A stretch of DNA of 64,000 bases, taken from assembly GCA_039707655.1 (NCBI GenBank), contig CM077667.1, positions 415,629,409 through 415,693,408 of the forward strand, read 5' to 3'. This document shows positions 24,752-35,137 of the stretch, piece after piece. Every line of letters begins with the position of its first letter. The stretch's first letter is position 1. This DNA comes from Elymus sibiricus. Its lineage: Eukaryota > Streptophyta > Magnoliopsida > Poales > Poaceae. The notes beneath the pieces were generated by a model. It had not been told where the DNA came from, searched no databases, and worked only from the letters and a program-made list of their open reading frames with translations. The position numbers and the translations under genes are program-made.

Positions 24752-25574
24752 GAGCATCCCTAGCAGACTCCGTATAATGCCGACCCGCAAAATGCGTTTA
24801 CAGTTCGCGGGAAAACGGATTTGCGGGCCGGCGCGGGCGGCGGCCGAACAAACACCGTAAAGCGGAATATCGTCCGCTTTACGGCGTCTGTTCGGCCGCC
24901 GCCCGCGCCGGCCCGCAAATCCGTAATTTGCATTTCAATTTCGGGCATGAAAACACATTTCTTTGCTTTTTATTTTCTTCAACGACATTGGATACATGAT
25001 GGTCGGGCGAGTCCTTGCCGGCAAAACGAAGACGATGGCTAGAGGACGAACCAGTACCTGCATGCGGCGTTGGGGCTTTGCCTGGGCTGTGCGGGGTGTC
25101 CCCCGACCAATCCATGGCTTCGCGCAGCCGCCGGTGGCCGGAAACGCCAAATCCAGCAGGCGCGGCAAATAGCCGCGGATCCGCAACTTTGCGGCCGGCG
25201 AAAAGTGGAGGAGGAAGTGGTGGAGGACAATCTCGGGCGCGGCGAGACGCGGCGTGATCCCGACGGCTGTACTGGACGGAATCGTAGGCGGCTGCCCGAC
25301 GGCGGCGGGTGGGGAAAAGCGCGGGCTGAAATGTCCCCCCCCCCCCCCTCCCGCCCCCCGCCAACCGCTCCCGCTATATAGAGGGCACCGACGGGGCGAG
25401 GGGGAGAACCCTTGTTTTCGCGGGTTGGGGTGGGAATTTTGCCGCGCCCCGCAAAAATATTTACGGGTCTAACGTGTTTGCGGGGTCGGATCGGGCATGT
25501 TTTTTCGTGCCGACCCGTATTTTGGCGGTTATTATGCGGGTCGGGGCATTATACGGGGTCCGCTAGAGATGCTC
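24752..25574. mobile_element. Non-autonomous PIF/Harbinger-like element
   Basis: Ends are imperfect inverted repeats of about 45 bp: left GAGCATCCCTAGCAGACTCC, right (reverse complement) GAGCATCTCTAGCGGACCCC, both followed by GTATAATGCC and GACCCGC. Three-base direct duplications TGA (24749-24751, 25575-25577) flank it, the size expected for Harbinger, although the usual target is TTA/TAA. The 823-bp body is very GC rich and has no transposase. Frames on both strands are low complexity. A strong hairpin lies inside the left end (24817-24923). Confidence 0.75.
24817..24923. repeat. Long near-perfect hairpin
   Basis: Arms 24817-24866 and 24873-24923 are nearly perfect reverse complements, about 50 bp each with only a few mismatches. 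The loop is six bases (ATATCG). The arms include CGGATTTGCGGGCCGGCG and the matching CGCCGGCCCGCAAATCCG. A transcript would fold into one long stem, so it could feed small-RNA pathways; nothing in the sequence proves transcription. Confidence 0.85.
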
Positions 25575-25577
25575 TGA

Positions 25578-26830
25578 GTAGAGACATACAGTACGTATGT
25601 AGCCGTCCAATTTTCTGGGCGTACGGGTGTTCCATGCCACATGTAGTAGTACAATATCTATAATAATACAATTTCTTTGTCCCAGAATGTGTTCCATGAT
25701 GGTCATGTGTTCTGTGGATGCAAATCAGTTCTTCGCCTTCGAAGCAGTACAACAGCACTGTGGCCACAGGCATGCTCACTTCCAAGGCACAAAACCATTC
25801 TGATTTTCCATACGCGAATTAAGGCTGGATATGCAGCTGCAGGATACGATACGATGCAACGAACGCGGCAGAAGAGGACAAAACGGAACACGAAGGACAA
25901 TGATTCCAACGGAAGATTAGATCTCAAAATCCCCTGCGGCACTCCCGCAGTCAGTGACAACTGATGGCCCGGCAAAGGACGGGAATCAACAGGCTGACAA
26001 GCAAAGTGACTTCACATCATCTTCGAAACTGGATATCATCTCAATGATTGCGCCCACGGTATCATATGGAAGCGTACGCTTTAATTTCCTTATCCGAGGA
26101 GGGACCCGATGATGCGGACCACATCACACACGGCGTGGGTGAGATGAGATGAGATGAGATCAGTAGCCCAGTAGGCATCTAGCTACGCCCTCCACCACCA
26201 CTCCACCGGGATGAGTGGATCGCGAGGAATGCCCTGATAAAGATGGCGATCAAATGTGAGAGCGCGATCGAGCTGGGCCTACGGGCGGATTCGCGTGCCA
26301 ATCTTAGTTTTGGCCACTTCCGGATGGTACCTACCCCCTGTGGATCGATGGATGGATGCGCATGATGCTTCTCAGGGACGCTTGCAATTGCGGCGCACAC
26401 ATTCTCCTTGTGCGAGATCGACTGGTCGATCGATGGCCCACCGTCATTGTACCGCACAGATCTGCCAAGGCTCAACTGAGCTAAACATCCCACCTAGTAG
26501 CGGTAGCTGTAGCGCCATCCTCTTTTGCCAGGTCCTGGCCGTTTTTTCCTCCCGGGGATTGTGATGCAAGCAAGGGGGAAATGAATGGTCCCAACTGTAT
26601 TTAGGACACGTTTCGTATAGGCCCACCCAGGCCAGTGCGGGATGTTTGATCTGTTTGATTACTTGGGTCGCATCAAAAAATTAGTCCGCATGAAATTTAA
26701 AGCACCTCTAGGCCTTTATCCAGAGAAACTATTCGGCCATTTTTCCAGAGTCAGGCCCGAGGGCTGCAACCCGAGGCATGTGGGCATGGACGGTTGCACA
26801 CGTTGATGCGGGATTGAGGTGTCGCGTTGT
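25578..26830. other. No gene recognised
   Basis: Mixed-composition, low-copy-looking DNA. A (GAGAT)n microsatellite sits at 26141-26160. The only other structure is the copy of a ~60-bp direct repeat at 26530-26592. Open frames are short and have no recognisable motif. Confidence 0.4.
26530..26592 (+). repeat. Direct repeat, copy 1
   Basis: Shares GATTGTGATGCAAGCAAGG and GAAATGAATGGTCCC, with similar flanks, with 28852-28905. The two copies bracket a 2.3-kb interval that contains the Harbinger-like element. Confidence 0.8.
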
Positions 26831-26839
26831 TTCCCGAAG

Positions 26840-27005
26840 CCGCGACATAAATTACCCACACATTCCTTTCCTTACCGCTCTCTCCCCCCTCTTCCCCACT
26901 CACACCCGTGACGTCGAGCATCGGAGCGGCTGATAGCAAGGCGATCCTAGGCGGCAAGCATTGGATTGACCAGCGCATCGGCAAGGGTGGTAAGGCCTTA
27001 CCCTG
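26840..27005 (+). other. Possible 5' end of a gene (leader and first exon)
   Basis: A TATA-like CATAAATTAC near 26846 is followed by a CT-rich leader, a short open frame beginning at 26908 (TSSIGAADSKAILGGKHWID), and a sequence resembling a splice donor, GGTGGTAAGG at about 26987. Downstream sequence is AT-rich and intron-like with no second exon. It may be a stranded promoter and first exon, or chance. I do not recognise the protein. Confidence 0.2.
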
Positions 27006-27544
27006 TCTCTCGACTTACTGCTTTCGAGTCACGGTAGATTGGATTTACGAACACAATTCAAACGTTAGGGAGGGGATTAAACACATCGAGGGTTAGGGAT
27101 TGATTTGAGGGGAACACGGCCGATGGACCCTAGAATCCATCGATGCAGAATCAATGAATTCTAGGGTTCATATGGTCCTTTTTTTATTACCAACGGGTTA
27201 AGACTATTATGTGTGCCTCTGGTATGTTATTTCTGCTCTAGTTTGTTCTTATGTGTACCATCGATAACCTCACCACCTTCAGAGAAGGTTACCAGACAAT
27301 GTTGCATGTAATCAAATAACGTGCATTAGTATGAGCATAACTAATGCGAGCAACCAAATATAGTGCGTAGAGTCATTGCTATGATGCAGGGAGAGGGTAT
27401 GCAGGTAATTAATCAACATGTTAGATGTTGGTTATTTACATGTATTTGCTTAACCAGTCTCATATAGCACAAGTATGCAAAGGAAAAAAAATGCAAGTAA
27501 CTAAACATGTTGGTTTGAGGTATGTCGGTCAGTTCGGGCGTTTA

Positions 27545-28735
27545 CAGCATCTATAGCCGGAACTTGCAAATCCGGCCCCTCAAACACCCGCGGACGCGCC
27601 CGGGCGCGTCCGCGGACACTGACAGATCATGCCTCAAATAATGGATTCTACATCCGGATACCTCAAATTAGAAACCTTAAATCCATATTATTATATGCAA
27701 CGTAAATCTAATACTAAGCGGTGGTCGTCCAGCTCCGCCGTGCCCATGTCCAGCGGCTGGCTGCGCCCCTCGTAGTGTCGGTCCGGCCGCCGACGAGGTA
27801 GAGTAGGACATGGGACACTAGCCGGCTCACGGGACTCGATCCACCGCCATCTCCCATGCCTTACTCTTCCTCGTCGGAGCCCGTAACTCGGACGGTGCCG
27901 ATGGACGTGAGGTCAATGACGGATCCTTCCTGGGAGGATCCGACGTCCACCACGACGCGGTTGCGGCGCCCGCACTGGTGCACCCTACGGGGCGCCGGAG
28001 AGTCCCAACTCCGCCTCTCCAACGTCCACCACCGCGAGGGCCTCCGCCGCCTCCCGTGCCCGCTGCCTCGCCCGGCGGGCACGCCGCGCCATGACATCGT
28101 CCGAGGACGGCCATGCTTCGTGCTCGGCGCGCCAACGGAGGGGTTGCACTTCTGCCACGGCGTTCGGACGCCAGACGGACCGCACTGCCTCTGGTGAGGC
28201 AGCGACGCCGGATCCAAGCACCGGTTGTGCGGACGCAATGGATTCCCGGCGTTGCGAGTCCGAGCGTTGCCGTCGTGCGGCCGCCTCCCGGGAGCGGCGG
28301 AGCGCAACCCAGACGGTCATCTCCTCCTCGAGGCCGCGTGGGATGAGCTCGTGGTCAACGGATCTGGAGGAGAAGGACTCGGATCCACTGCCCGCCATGC
28401 AGAGAAGGCCGGAGATCACCGGAAGTGAGCTTGGGTGGCGGATGGGTGTGGAGGGGAGTGGAGTGAAGTGGCTAGGGTTTGGTCCGGCAAGCGGATGGGG
28501 ACGAATATATGTGGGGTAGATGCGGGCCAGTGGGGGCCAGGCAGGCGTGCCTGGGCGCGCCCGGGCTTCCCCATATCCGCTCCACATTTGGGCTGGATAT
28601 GAGGGGTGTCGGTCAGGCCGGACGTTTGAGGTCCGTTTGAGGGGTCCGGCTGAGTCGATTTTTTGTGACCGGTCAGTGACCGGACGGCCTGCCCGGACGT
28701 TTGAGACGGGTTTGAGGGGTCCACTGTAGATGCTC
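27545..28735. mobile_element. PIF/Harbinger-like element carrying a reading frame
   Basis: The left end CAGCATCTATAGCCGG and the right end (reverse complement) GAGCATCTACAGTGG are imperfect inverted repeats, flanked by TTA on both sides (27542-27544 and 28736-28738), the classic Harbinger target duplication. Just inside the ends are (C)CCCTCAAAC / GTTTGAGGGG phrases. The 1.19-kb body is GC rich and carries a broken minus-strand frame. A second terminus-like sequence with its own TTA occurs at 28831-28845, so a related copy may be nested here. Confidence 0.7.
27861..28398 (-). pseudogene. Transposon-borne ORF with SUMO-interaction-like motif
   Basis: On the minus strand a frame opens at 28398 (MAGSGSESFSSRSVDHEL) and reads a charged, Arg/Ala/Glu-rich protein down to 27985. 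A second frame continues to a stop at 27861 and contains SSQEGSVIDLTS and ends in GSDEEE. One frame change is needed to join them. VIDLT followed by acidic residues is the usual form of a SUMO-interaction motif. The position inside a Harbinger-type element and the same IDLTS signature in the element at 32618-33775 suggest a shared element-borne protein. It has no transposase motif; function is unknown. Confidence 0.45.
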
Positions 28736-28851
28736 TTAGGGAGGAAGTGGTGGTCCGGTTGAATCAACTTTTTAGACCGGACACTGTCCGATGGGGAATT
28801 TCGGACGTTTAAGGAGGATATGGGGTCCGGCTGTAGACGTTCTTACCTGGC

Positions 28852-28905
28852 CCATTTTTTCTCCCGATGATTGTGATGCAAGCAAGGGCGAAATGAATGG
28901 TCCCT
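28852..28905 (+). repeat. Direct repeat, copy 2
   Basis: Partner of 26530-26592; starts immediately after the second TTA-bounded terminus. Confidence 0.8.
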
Positions 28906-29936
28906 AGTATAGCTGCTCTGCTGCTATATTTTTGAGAGATTCTCCTCCATTGTTTTCGAGCTCAGTTGTTTTGTTTGGAGCACAGCGGCCGGGGCCGAGG
29001 GGTCACTGCCGGTGATGCGGAGTCATGGGGCGGTGGCGGTGGCGACGTACGGTCAAAAGACACCACCCTCGGATCAGCGCAGCGGCGACCGGCGAGGCGC
29101 ATATCTTACTGCCTGCCTGACAAGGCACGCGTGCGTGCGGCGACGTTCGTGCCACTGGCCCGACGCCGCCCTATCTCAGCAGTGATGCGTGCACGAGACA
29201 AGCACGTGGGCATGAGAAAATACAAGCTTGGTGGCATGTCAGAGACGGCTTGACAGGTGGGAGTAGGACAATCATAGAGCACTTCCTCTTTAATACTGTA
29301 AGCAGGAGCACTGCTAATCATCACATGTGGATTTCTCAGCCCTGCAAAAAGTAGAAGCATTGTGGATTTCTTCCAGGAAATAAAATAAGCTTTTTTTTCT
29401 TGCTTTACGATCCTTGTTTCGTTTGGTGGCAAAGCTAAACTGACCATGACCAGTCACAATCTCAGTCATCACAGACAAATATGTCACTTTCACACGGGCA
29501 GCTACTTCGTATAGGAAGGTCTCGTGTATTTTTTTTGTGGACTACTGTACTCCGTATATGTTTTTCATGCTTCCGTTCCGCAAGTGATTTTTTAAGGGGA
29601 CCCCAAGTGAATTTCAAGAACATTGGCACATATGGACTGATTTTGTACAACTTATGATATTGGATCAAAGTTTTGGAACATCACGGGAGGTTTACCATAG
29701 TAAGTTTCTGCTCCATATTAATTAACATACATAAAAATCATAACCTTTTGATTTTTAATATGATTTTTGTATCTAAGTTTCAGACGAACGAATTTTTCCA
29801 GACATTTCCCATATAGAAGACCTGAACACGGAAGACCCGACCAGACCGCTCGAGCATGAAAGCCTAGCATCCGAGTCGGATTAGGCCTCCACTTTTCTTT
29901 TTGAAAGCTCGAAAGAAGTCCGAAATAGCTGAAAAC
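28906..29936. other. No gene recognised
   Basis: A short GC-rich part (28980-29200) is followed by AT-rich DNA. Open frames are short. A T-run near 29388-29398 and another at 29528-29536 are the only simple sequence. Confidence 0.4.
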
Positions 29937-29938
29937 TA

Positions 29939-30498
29939 CTCCCTCCGTTCACAAATATAAGATGTTTTAACTTTTTCTGAATAAGATGGACACAAGTTAG
30001 TGTATTTGTTGACGTGAAATGCATTGGAGCACCAAGGTGCCACACACCCCTATATGAATATAACATTAAAAACTAACAGAAAATTACAAATAATTCTGAA
30101 ATTTTGGGATATCAAATCTGAGTGCCCATGTACACCCGTGTTCAATTTTGTGGGGAATGGGTGCCTGTGGTATACGCGGGCGAAGGAAATACGGTCTGAC
30201 ATACGTTCCATCCAAATAGTTTTTCCTATACATAGGAATTTTTCACTTTTTAACCGAGATTACCACGGCACCCATTCCCCACGAAAACGAACAAGGGTGT
30301 ACAATGGGCACCCAAGTTTGATATCCCAAAATTCTAGAATTATTTGAACTTTCCTTGTATGTTTTTAATGTTGTATTCATATATAGGGGTGTGTGGCACC
30401 CGAGAGCCACAAATCCTCATCCATTTATCCACTCATTGAGTCAGTATGTACTACTTTGAAATATCCGAAACATCTTATATTTGCGAACGAGTGGGTAG
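29939..30498. mobile_element. Stowaway-like MITE (Tc1/mariner) with nested MITE
   Basis: Left end CTCCCTCCGTTCACAAATATAAGATG and right end (reverse complement) CTACCCACTCGTTCGCAAATATAAGATG are imperfect inverted repeats, flanked by TA (29937-29938, 30499-30500). This is the standard form of grass Stowaway elements. The interior is interrupted by the second inverted-repeat element at 30026-30408. Confidence 0.8.
30026..30408. mobile_element. Long-arm inverted-repeat MITE
   Basis: Arms of about 150 bp read from GGTGCCACACACCCCTATAT inwards to GGGTGCCCAT and meet near 30200-30220. The match includes the outer 20 bases exactly and AATTTTGGGATATCAAA further in. The whole unit folds back on itself. 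The class (Mutator- or hAT-like) is unclear because no clean target duplication is seen. Confidence 0.75.
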
Positions 30499-30500
30499 TA

Positions 30501-32614
30501 TTTTATTTGAAAATAGGTGTATCCAAATACTTATATATAAAAATAGTTATAGTTCAAAATAAAGTATTTATAAATTCTAGACTAGGCCGAGTCGAGCTTG
30601 GTGTTTACACATCGGGCTTTCTAAAGCCCGGGCCCAAACCCAGTCAGGCCCAGGGTATGAACAAGTCTACCCATACCCCAATGACAGACTTCTTAAATAT
30701 GACATTTTCCCGAAGTTATATCACTTAGGAGTATTTCACTCGCAGGGATCCCAACTTATTCTTCTTCGACTAAGGGCTCCGAAAGAAATCAAGCAAGGGC
30801 CTCGATGGTTCCAAATTGTGATAAAAACGGGCCGCTCTTGAAAAAGAAAGGAGTGAAAATTCAACCTAGCTACAGTGTGGACAAGCGTCTCCGGTCAAGA
30901 GGAAGGACATGGCAAGCAAACGCCTCGGCAGATGCGAAATCCAGTTCTTAAGGTCAATTCCCCTTTGCCGAGGAACCAGCCGGGGAGGCCTGCAAAGCAG
31001 CCACACTCGTCAAACTGTTTGACATTTTCTGGCCACGCTGGTACATAAATATGCAAACCAAAGTGTACAGAGCAAGCCATGGCAATTACTAGTAAAACAT
31101 GAAGAGAGAGAACAATTCAAGAGTTGTTTCCAAAAGACAAGGCAACGGTTTGGTTTGGTTTGGCCAAACACATTGCGACCTACTACTGTAGTATCACGCA
31201 TGCCCCCAAAAGAAAAGACATGGGGCTGTTTGATTAGTGTCCAGCTTGTGCTGAACTAAGCTTATAATACTGCATGGGAGCTCACACTTTGAAGCAATCT
31301 CGTCAAACTCCGAACCTTTTGGTCGTCAAACCTTCTGCCAAACACGGACACTCACATTACAAAATCACCCGACGGTCGTAAGACACCATGAAAAAGGGGC
31401 GACAATAAGGTGTTGTTGGATATTTATTAATTTGAGTGTGAGTACTTACCAGAACTATTGGGATCCAAGAGTTGAAAGCCTCTGGATGGCCATGCCTCAA
31501 ACTTCAACGTTCCATGCTGGTGGATTTGAAGTCCCAAGAAATGCATGCAAATGACAAGCGCATGCATCTGCATGCGTGCATGCATGCATGCTGGAGATGC
31601 TGCTGCACCGATGCTCCGTTTTTTCTTCGTCTTCTCCCTTTTGCATTTTGTGAAGACTCCTGTTGCGTCGCGTGCTTGTCCTCGAATCTTTTACTGTACT
31701 CCTACTATTCTTTCCTCTGAAATACTAGTTTGTACTAGTACGGGAGTACCTCTATTCCAAGCGTGCCTTGTCACTGACAGATGCATATGTTTGCTGGTAC
31801 CCGGCCGGGTACGCCTATCAGGAACGAAGACTTTGTGCGCACGAAAAACACCACGCCTCAGGTCAGTCAATGGGAAGACTACTCGAGTGCATGCCCGAGG
31901 TTGGCATGGCGCCATGCTGGTGCATGCGCGCCTGCTTGAATGGCTGGAAAGATGTCCTGTTCATATCAGAACTGGCCAACTTGGAAGACGATGAACGATG
32001 GTCTATTGGTCTGCTATTCTAGAACTTGTCTGATGCACTTGCAGGTTCCTCCTTTCCTTTCACCGCAAGAAATGGATTGTTTCGAGCTGTCCTCGTTAAC
32101 ACGCATTGACACGGTCCATTAATTATGCATTCAGAGCATCTAGAGCAAGTATCTGCAAACGAAAGCGCACTTGCCAGTACTTCTTAACAGACTTGCATTT
32201 TGACACGCAAGTTGTTAAGAATCAACTTAATCTTTACAAACTGAATATTTCTTTCAATGGGAGGCAACGTCTCTGTCGATAGCGGGGCTCTTTGACGACT
32301 TTGTCAATCTCAAGACCCACCGACTCAGTTAGAAACAATACATAATAGACCATTGCAGAAAAGTAGACGAAACACGACGTTTTGCTAACGAGGTTCACAA
32401 TCATGACTAATATCCAAGGCACGATTACGGGGACACCTCCTCATGTACCAATCAAATGATACAAGTCGACGATAAGCCCTCCAGACCGCCGGACAACGCT
32501 CCGACCATCCTTGCCACAGTCGGTCCGACCATCCTTGCCACGGGCGTCCGGACCGTCCTAATCATTGTCTTAGCCTAAATTATGTGTAGTCTATTTTGGC
32601 TACTCACGGTGTGC
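30501..32614. other. No gene recognised
   Basis: Low-copy-looking DNA. GCATGC-rich simple sequence is at 31561-31592. The interval 31545-31994 is open on the plus strand but its translation is Cys/His/Arg-rich in an irregular way and has no motif I recognise. The short duplicated phrase TCCGACCATCCTTGCCAC occurs at 32506 and 32524. Confidence 0.4.
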
Positions 32615-32617
32615 TTA

Positions 32618-33775
32618 GAGCAACTCTAGCAGACCCCCTATTCCACGGAACTGTAAACGCGGTTTACAGTTCGCGCTGGAGGGTCTAAACGGGCTCAAAA
32701 CTTCAGCGGCAGAACAAAACCCGTAAAAGGAATTGAATAATTTGAAAAAAAAAAATCGTGCCACAAATTTATGCACAAAAGCGGGCAGTTTGTTCATACA
32801 TAGGGGCTGATCGTTCGTACACAACATCGATATATTACATAAAAAGCTCGCCGGAGCTGGCCGGAGCTACCGTACCCTAGAACTAGCCAAAATCGAGCTC
32901 GCCGGAGCTCAATCGGAGTCTGCGTCGGAGTCTGCATCGGAGGTGAGGTCGATGAAGATCCGCTCATGCTCAGCCTTCCCGCGGCGCCACTCCTCCTCCT
33001 TCTCGTCGAATGCGACGGCCGATGCGAGGCCCTGCTCGAAGAGCACGGCTTTGATCTCCTCCTCCCTCCGGCGGCGCTGCCGCTCTTCTTCCTCCTCCAG
33101 CGCACTGCGCGCGAGCATCGCGGACAAAATCGTGTCCGCCTCCACCGGGGGGAGGAAGTCCTCCGGCCACATGACGGCACCGGCCCGCCGCTCCGACCCC
33201 GCCAGCTCGTCCGGCTCCATCTTCACCGCACGGACCGGGGGGGCTCCTCCGGCTCCCTTTTCACCGGAGTGAGAGAGGAGCGCGAGCTGGACGCCCCGGA
33301 GGAGCTTCCTGCGTCGGGGAAGAGCTGCCGGCGCGCGCGGTCGTACTCCTTTGTCTCGCGGCGAAGGAGCAACGGCGGCTGCTTCCGCCCGTGGCGGGTG
33401 CACCGAAGGGCGGCGCGCTTCCGCGCCCCGTCGGATCTGACACAACGCGCCCGCTCGGGGTCGACGTCGCCGCGCCGGCCGGAGTTCCACATCTCGCGGA
33501 TCGGGAGACGGGGCGGAGGATTTGAGACGCCGGCGGCGAGAAATGTGGCGGAGAAGTGGGGAAAATATGCGGCGGAGGGATATGGTTCGGACCCGTATCG
33601 ACCTCGCGGACCCGCAGATATACCACACTGTGGGGCGCGTTTGTGGCCCACCGTAAAACTTTTACGGGTTGGGCCAAGTATACGGAGTTTGGTCTGGCCA
33701 AAAAAACAGCCCAAATCCGTATACTCGCCGGAATTTTATAGTTTTGGCGGTTTCACAGGTCTGCTAGAGTTGCTC
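32618..33775. mobile_element. PIF/Harbinger-like element carrying a reading frame
   Basis: The ends are GAGCAACTCTAGCAGACC on the left and the same sequence on the reverse strand at the right. They are perfect for 18 bases and flanked by TTA (32615-32617 and 33776-33778). The 1158-bp body is GC rich and carries the minus-strand frame described separately; there is no transposase. The perfect ends and target duplication suggest a younger insertion than the relatives at 24752 and 27545. Confidence 0.85.
32909..33490 (-). pseudogene. Transposon-borne ORF with SUMO-type motifs, one frameshift
   Basis: The minus strand encodes a charged protein in two overlapping frames. The upstream frame (about 33490-33230) has TKEYDRARRQLFPDAGSSSG and LTPVKREPEEPP. 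The downstream frame (ATG at 33220, stop at 32909; 103 codons) has MEPDELAGSERR, an acidic/basic coiled-coil-like stretch EEEEERQRRRREEEIK, and ends ERIFIDLTSDADSDADSD. The frames meet at a run of seven Gs on the plus strand (33237-33243), where a one-base loss would explain the break. VKRE and VKME fit the SUMO-attachment pattern, and FIDLTSD before acidic residues fits a SUMO-interaction motif. Function is unknown and these motifs are short, so this stays a prediction. Confidence 0.5.
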
Positions 33776-34048
33776 TTATATAATAATACTGGGTTACACG
33801 TATCCGACTCAACTACCTAACCCCGAGTGTGCTCCAAGTTTTAACCGTAGCCCTACATATTTGGCATAATTTTAACAGGCTCAGTGTCTCGAAAGTGTTC
33901 ATAGAGGTGAGTATATGTACGTGTTTGTGAGCGTTTGCTTCTGTATTGTATTTTTAAAAGAAAAACTTAATATTGCAAATTGAAAATTATTTTGTTGACA
34001 ACTCATTGCCATGCTTATCTTTTTCTGAGGGGATTACGATAATTAGTA

Positions 34049-34130
34049 CTCCATCTGATCCATGATAAGTGTTGTCGCTTTAGTTCAAATTTGAACTAAA
34101 ATAACTATAGTTATTATTTATCGAAGGGAG
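34049..34130. mobile_element. Stowaway-like MITE remnant
   Basis: CTCCATCTGATCCATGATAAGTG at the left and TTATCGAAGGGAG at the right are weak inverted repeats, bounded by TA on both sides. TTTAGTTCAAATTTGAACTAAA forms an internal hairpin. Confidence 0.65.
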
Positions 34131-35089
34131 TACAACATAACGAATTTAACCTTCCCCTAATAATAAAATAAATAATGAATTTAACCCCTATTACATGTAA
34201 TTGGTTTAAGGAGGCCACTTTATTTTGTTGCCAGAGGCTACAGGGTCACTTGAAGACTGAAATTACACTAATTTTGATTGTAATAACAATGTTCCCTTTT
34301 CTTAATTAATACACTATTTAAAAAATCACATTTTGAAGGTTTGATTAAAAAAAAGTTTGACGTGTACTTATATCTCTATGTGATCTAGTAGTACATACCT
34401 ATAAATGTCCGTTGATATGTATTTTATCTCTGCATCAGTATAGCATGATTCGTTTTTCGGGAAAACCCTTGCATTTATAGTCTGATTTTGGTTTCTGGTG
34501 CAAGGATTTTCTCACTAATTCATGCAAGAAGTAATTGTTACATGGAAACAACTTTTAAAAAGCAGAATCTAAATATATTTGTTATGCCGCGTGCAATTTA
34601 AACGTACTATCTCCTTTTCGCAAAACAAAAGAAAAACCATAATCTCCATTTTACCCTAAAAAAATCCACTTAATGTATTTAACCAGTAAAAAAAACAGCA
34701 TATCAACTACCTGCAGATATCGTTTTTTGGTGACCATATTCATGCTAACTTAGGTATTTAACCAGCTTGACCATGTCCATGCGACTAGATGATTCATTGG
34801 GTAGCTAATTAAGTAGTGGTTAAGCTCTAGCATACGGCTTCAAATGATGGTCAATCGATCTGACCTGCAGCGCCGCCGAGCTAGCGCCGTCGCCTATGTG
34901 CATGTGTGCGTGCAAGGTCCGTGGTCAATGCATATGACAAGCTAGTTTGATCAACGCACGGCTGTGGGAATAATCATTCGATGTATGTGATCCACAATAT
35001 GAACAGGTTCAGTTTCTTGCATTAACTCAAACAGGTGGGAGTATTATCAATATATGATGGTGAGCGACAACCTATTAGATTAAATATTA

Positions 35090-35137
35090 CTCCCTCTGTA
35101 GTGACCTAAAACGTCTTAGATTGGTTTACAGAGGAAG
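35090..35137. mobile_element. Short Stowaway-like MITE remnant
   Basis: CTCCCTCTGTA opposite TACAGAGGAAG, with AAACGTCTTAGA inside and TA at both borders. Heavily shortened. Confidence 0.6.

Noticed and set aside
24879..25364. 161-codon minus-strand ORF and five overlapping frames in the GC-rich element.
   Set aside because: Open frames on both strands arise from base composition, and part lies in the hairpin arms. No shared motif with the related elements.
31545..31994. 149-codon plus-strand ORF.
   Set aside because: Passes through GCATGC simple repeats; composition is irregular and no motif is present.
32966..33820. 284-codon plus-strand ORF across the Harbinger-like element.
   Set aside because: It runs through the element's right end into flanking DNA, is low complexity, and lies antisense to the frame with the consistent IDLTS and coiled-coil features.
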